Below the pieces are notes generated by a model. It was not told where the DNA came from. It worked only from the letters and a program-made list of their open reading frames with translations, and made no database searches. The position numbers and the translations under genes are program-made. 64,000 nt of DNA, taken from positions 49,586,698-49,650,697 of the forward strand of contig OW121855.1 of NCBI GenBank assembly GCA_933228895.1, in the 5' to 3' direction. Shown here piece after piece: positions 59,201 to 64,000 of this stretch. Source of the DNA: Platycnemis pennipes. Its lineage: Eukaryota > Arthropoda > Insecta > Odonata > Platycnemididae. How positions within the stretch are numbered: position 1 is the stretch's first letter; every line of letters begins with the position of its first letter.

Positions 59201-62200
59201 GAATTGTAGCTAAGGGCGAGTACTTCCATTCACTAAAAAAATACGCTTAAAAACGCCAGCCAGTGCATGCGTAATTTCTATGTTTAAAATTAAAAGAGAG
59301 GTTTGTGGTTTATTTCATTGATGAGATAAACTTTTAAGTAGAAAGTAGATCTATTTGTTTTCACTTACGGTAAACCACGAGTAAAATTCTTGGTTTTTTT
59401 ATTTGAAATCGCATGATGGGTCACTTCACTCCACGACTTCATTTATACACTTTTTTTACATCTGTGAACACATGAGATAAAAATTAGAGCCTTCAATGAT
59501 TTATCCGAAAAATGCAATGTTAATAATGTGTGTTTAGTTGACTCCAATACCTGAAATGAAAAATGCTACTCGCATAATATTCCAATGCCTAAATACCCGC
59601 CTAGGAATTATTTTTTGGATTTGTCAATGATTATTCCTTCCTAAATGGTTTTGCAATTAGTTTTTGGAAGCTCAATACTTATAAAATATAAGTTGAATTA
59701 CCTGGCTAATTGTTCAATACATATAGCAAATAGTGAATGTATAAATGAATATGTCTACGTTTAAACTATTTTCTGAAATTAGTAGGTGCGTCTCTTTAAT
59801 TAATTATAATTAATTATGTTGCCTTACCTAATTGTAGCAGTAAATGAAAAATATTTTAAGTCGACAGCAAAAAGATTAATGTATATTTACTTTCGGTTAA
59901 AAAAATTTCGTTTTTTTGTCAAACCTAAACTTTTATCATATAGCCAAACCTGCTGGTATGTTTTTTTTTAATTTTTTTATTTATCTGCATTTTTTAATTT
60001 TTCTTCAATAGTATCTTATAATAATTGCCCAATAACATTTATTTTTGTTTCATTCTAGTATTTTTTCTCATTTATTCTTTGACATTGCATTTCCTGTGGA
60101 TATTGTCCCAATGGATAATCTGAAATTGATTTGAAATTAATCACCTCTTTAAATGCAATTTACACACAAAATTAACGCCAGAGCTTGATTTTATGCCCTA
60201 GTGGCTGTAAATAGGGTTTTATAATGTATTTTAAGTCTCTGACTCCAACTACTGGAGATAAAGGGAAAGAGCAGCTTCATTATTACACGACGATATTCGC
60301 TGTGGCACGTTCTATTCTGGATTAAAATTCATGCTTGTACTGCTGGATAATAGGTTATAAACGGCTTCCCGGATTTGGGCGTGGGCGCACGTCAAAGACC
60401 GTCGTTCAAGTTAAACCTCTCCCCTTCCGACATTCACGCGTGCTCCTTGACATTGCTATTATTACGGGTTTCGGAATTGTGATTGGCGCTCTCCATCTAT
60501 GGCTGGAGGTATTTCGTTTTAGTACCACCCCACTATTCGCGTCCCAACCCCGCCTATGTAGATCTTTTGGGAGAGCCAGATTCATTTCTTCTTCCCAGCC
60601 CTCATCCAGCCTTTAACACCATACCAATGCTCACTCGGGTTTCTACGGAGAGTGGAGGAAGGAAGTGGGAGGGGATGAATAATTCTCCGTTAGTTGCCCG
60701 TGGTTGTGTCGGCTCTTCCGACGGGAACCTACTTCCGCGACTCAAGAGGCGAGCGGTTACTTAAAGCTCTCATGCAAAATTAACGGGAGCGGAGTATCAT
60801 GCCTTTTGTGTTGCTTCTCCAACTACCTTTCCCAATTTGATTCTAGATAGTAAAAATAAAGCCCGTTCCCTCTTACGCCAAGCTAAGGTGTCGGCTGTGG
60901 CTGTCACATTGAATGCCCTTGGGAATACTGCATAATTCATTTCAAGGCAGAAAGTGTTTTTGCTAATTTAAGGCTTGCCTTTTTGCCTGTGACGTAAGAA
61001 TTAAAATTTTGCGGACGCAGGATTTTGCATGCAAAAGTATTTTGTAAAATATACCTTTTTCCCAACCATTTTCTATTGCAATGGTTATTGGAATTTTGTA
61101 ACTTAATGTTAATATGCTACAATAGTAATAGTAATCTTGATTCAAAGTAACATTTCTATATTTGCTTTGTATGTGTTGCTTTGCAAATCGTAAAACCTAA
61201 TTGTGCACAGGTGGAGGAATAATTAGCCATAACTGCTTATTTTATTGGGAAAGAGAACAATAATTTTGATCGTTTGTGAAATTATCTTAGCACAATTTTT
61301 TTGTAAATGGAGCCTTCCATAGGTTTAACTTGCATTATTAATCACCTCCGGCACAGTTATAAGCCAGTTTCTAATCTAGTCTCTATTCTCTAGTCTAGTT
61401 CTAATCTAGTCATATTCTTTTAATTAAGTATTCAATTACCTTAGTTGCAAGACCAAATTCCGCATTCGTAACTCAGTCTACTACTTTCTCTCTTGGTGTT
61501 TGTGATATTGTGGTTTTTCAACCAACTGTGTAAACAGCTACATTTTCTGGAGAACAATTTTTCATGCTCTTACTTACTATGTTCATTTTTGAAAAATTCC
61601 CTCCTTTATCATTATGCTACAAATGTTTGCACACCACAAAGATAAAATGAGGGGCAATATCCCGTTTAGTTCTACTTTATTAAGAACTGATGCATTACGA
61701 ATCTTTTCGGATTTTATTATGTCATAAAGTATAAGGTGAACTTTAATCTCTAACGCAGCATTAATATGAAACTTTAACCTTGTAACTTTAAGTTAACCGG
61801 CAGAAATATTATGCCTCGTGCTTACCTGGCCAGATTCAGGTGTAGTGTGCTTTCCCAGTGTATGGTGACCATGAAGCATTTTTGAGATCTTTCGTCGGTA
61901 GATATCCCAAAAAGCTCTTAAAGAAGCTGGATAGCCGGAGTTGAAAGTTGATCTTTCTAAATTTGTAGCTTCTGTTCGTCAGATGTAGTGGGGGGCTAGA
62001 ATTTTGTCTGAAGAGTCAAATTCAAACTTCCATGATTTGAATTTTTCAAGTAACTTTAAACTTTCGAACTACCTTCTACTCCCTAAATATTCTCTACCAA
62101 GCTCCTCCAAATGTCGAGTGACACTTTTTGTGCGTTCATAGGAGTTTGTTACAAAAAGCGCTGATATTCTTGGCATCTTCCTTATTCCCCGATTAAAAAT

Positions 62201-64000
62201 ACTTAGCTCTGGATTTTGTGGAAGCCGACGTATTGCATGTCGGGTTACGGAGTGACTTGATGCATAAAATTAGGGTCAGTTTGAATGAATTATTAAATTT
62301 GTCATTCAGTAGCTGAGAATGTAAGATCGAAACATTTTATAGGCCATTATTGTTGACGGAATATTATAATTATATAAATCATATTATCCCAGTCATAATG
62401 AAGAGTGTTAAGTATATATAAAAGAATCAATATTAGTATATGTGTCGTAATTTTTCACCAATAGAATTAAAATAAATGGCACTGATATACGCGTTGCATA
62501 TTACTGCCCTTATTACTGCCTATCTCTCTCAGTCAAAGTCTCCCGTGACAATATAATTTGAATTCTGCACTCTCCTCGTGAACCACTCGGAGCGCTTTGC
62601 AATTCGTTCTCTCTCGTAGAGTTTCTCTCCGAACGAAACGTCCCAGTTTCAATCCCTCGTCCCAATTTCCCCGCGCGTCATTCGGACCCGGTTCAATGGC
62701 ATCCCGCGCGGAAATGTACATACTACACACTACGCCGCCTACATTTTAACGTGTTTGCTGTCTCAGAGTACTTGCTCTGTGGCTTGTGTGTGCGCGTAAG
62801 AGTACACGAACGAGTATTTATCCCTAGTTCGTCGTCCGCGTGAACCTCAGACCTAGAATGTTTGAGTTGGTGACAAAAACAAGTCAGGGCCGGGGGAGGA
62901 AAAGGGAGGGCTATAACCGCACCCATCTTACCACTCCTCGTCGCTGCAGTAAGAAGTTCTGGGACCGAATGATGAGAGCCTGCCCCTTCCCGCTTAAGGA
63001 TGGCTGACGTAAATTGGATGTCGAATAGCGCGTTGAAGCATTGGATGTAGCAAAATGGATGGTAGGCTACGAATTTTGGCAGTTAGGAACTCGTTTAGAG
63101 TTGGCAGTTAGAAACTCATTGTCTTTTAAAGGCACCTTTTAATTTCTAACGTAAAAAAATACAATGGTATTTCAGAATAAATAAAATATTTTCGGATTTT
63201 TTGCGCATTAAACTATTTAACTAATATCGAATCACAGAAGTAATAATGGGTTCCATTTCCCGTGGCATATATTTGTTGACGCAAATATTTCAGCCCGATT
63301 CCGTAACATCATTTTTATGATTGGGAAGTTCATAAGGACTAACCAGTTTTCAGCTTATGCAGTTCAGGAGCCTTATTTCTTTACTAACTTTGTGGGCAAA
63401 GTCAGGTATAATGCTTAAATATCATTAATGCCGATTTTAGTATCTGCGTTTAGAAACATCAAATGCGAATCTTGGAAAACTACTTCAAATATACATGAAT
63501 ATAATTGAAAACAAAATATTTTTCTTTTAAAAATTCTCTTTAATGGAATTTATATTTGGAGATATTTTATATGAATGAATCAGTATCTTTTAAAACGATG
63601 AAAAATTCCAACGTTAATAATTTAAAACCCTATGATCCCTTTCAAGAAAGATAATGCGAACGAGCAACTAGTAAAATGAAAATTGAAATTTATTTATCTC
63701 TTGAATATCCTACCCAGCAATTAATCTGGTAGCAAACGATTTGGCGGCATGTTTACAGCATGCGAGACCCTTTCCCTACCAACATGCGATATATATAGAG
63801 TTTAGCGATGATAACGAAGTTGGTGGTGTATCTGATATGGCCTCGCTGTGTGGCTTAATCATGGTGGTATTTACCTTCCCCATCGATGTTGATGTCATAT
63901 CGCTCCGTTTCTCATCAGCCCACACTCCATTTAATGTCTCAGCCGACATCTCTTATGCACACACACTTGGCTTGATTCCCGACGCCTCTTGTCTCCCATC
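56255..64000 (+). other. Probable first intron of the 56.07-kb gene, continuing past the window
   Basis: It begins with the GTGAGT donor. I found no credible in-phase acceptor plus coding exon up to 64,000. CpG-richer patches occur at 57,360-57,520, 58,260-58,480, 60,360-60,770 and 62,560-62,950; long introns often carry enhancers in such patches. The 170-codon plus frame at 57,014-57,526 has no motif and shifts composition midway, so I do not call it. If the donor call is wrong, this stretch is plain intergenic DNA. Confidence 0.4.

Noticed and set aside
1..64000. CRISPR array or bacterial defence system
   Set aside because: No regularly spaced short repeats and no bacterial gene organisation; the window is eukaryotic.

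Overview
This window is nuclear DNA from a large, repeat-rich animal genome, most likely an insect. The reasons are AT-rich non-coding DNA with no run of bacterial-style genes, several decayed non-LTR retrotransposons, many tRNA-derived SINE-like insertions, a repeat core (CCCTGCAAGCCACC-type) that I associate with insect genomes, and one plausible first coding exon inside a CpG-rich promoter. I cannot name the species. Almost all open frames longer than 60 codons look like chance frames: they lack family motifs, often overlap on both strands, and have AT-rich composition.

Layout. 1-16.4 kb is AT-rich non-coding DNA. It holds a degenerate three-unit tandem repeat (3.8-5.0 kb), a perfect 34-bp tandem duplication (8.8 kb), a LINE 3' relic (9.0 kb), a perfect hairpin (11.2 kb) and a CpG-rich patch (14.5-15.0 kb). 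At 16.4-18.5 kb lies the main recognisable coding relic: a 5'-truncated, frameshifted non-LTR retrotransposon on the minus strand whose FADD catalytic motif is intact. Fragments of the same family occur at 9.0 kb (-), 20.7-21.8 kb (+), 31.8 kb (-) and 52.7-53.3 kb (+). A second, different reverse transcriptase relic lies at 39.7-40.1 kb (-). Pol III-type SINE-like insertions with B-box motifs lie at 20.6, 25.8, 37.0, 39.1, 41.5, 43.2, 45.4 and 45.7 kb, with weaker candidates at 32.3, 44.0 and 50.2 kb. Three foldback (inverted repeat) structures lie at 34.7, 39.4 and 51.1 kb. The last two have CTGATGA or CTGAAGA motifs at the fold centre.

The right end holds the only convincing host gene feature. 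A pyrimidine-rich tract (54.7-55.6 kb) runs into a CpG island (55.2-56.3 kb). The island contains an ATG at 56,072 followed by a Pro/Ala/Gly-rich 61-codon open frame that ends exactly at a consensus splice donor (ACG|GTGAGT) at 56,254/56,255. I read this as the promoter and first coding exon of a plus-strand gene whose remaining exons lie beyond the window. The DNA from 56.3 kb to the end would then be its first intron, and the sequence upstream is intergenic or regulatory. Several further CpG-rich patches (3.0, 10.5, 14.5, 30.1, 35.2, 42.5, 58.3, 60.5, 62.7 kb) are candidate regulatory elements or unannotated exons.

The most interesting pattern is the set of foldback structures centred on hammerhead-like motifs, with two partial copies of the same motif class at 52.5 and 54.0 kb. 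These may be remnants of Penelope-like or retrozyme-like elements. All calls come from reading by eye, without any database search.
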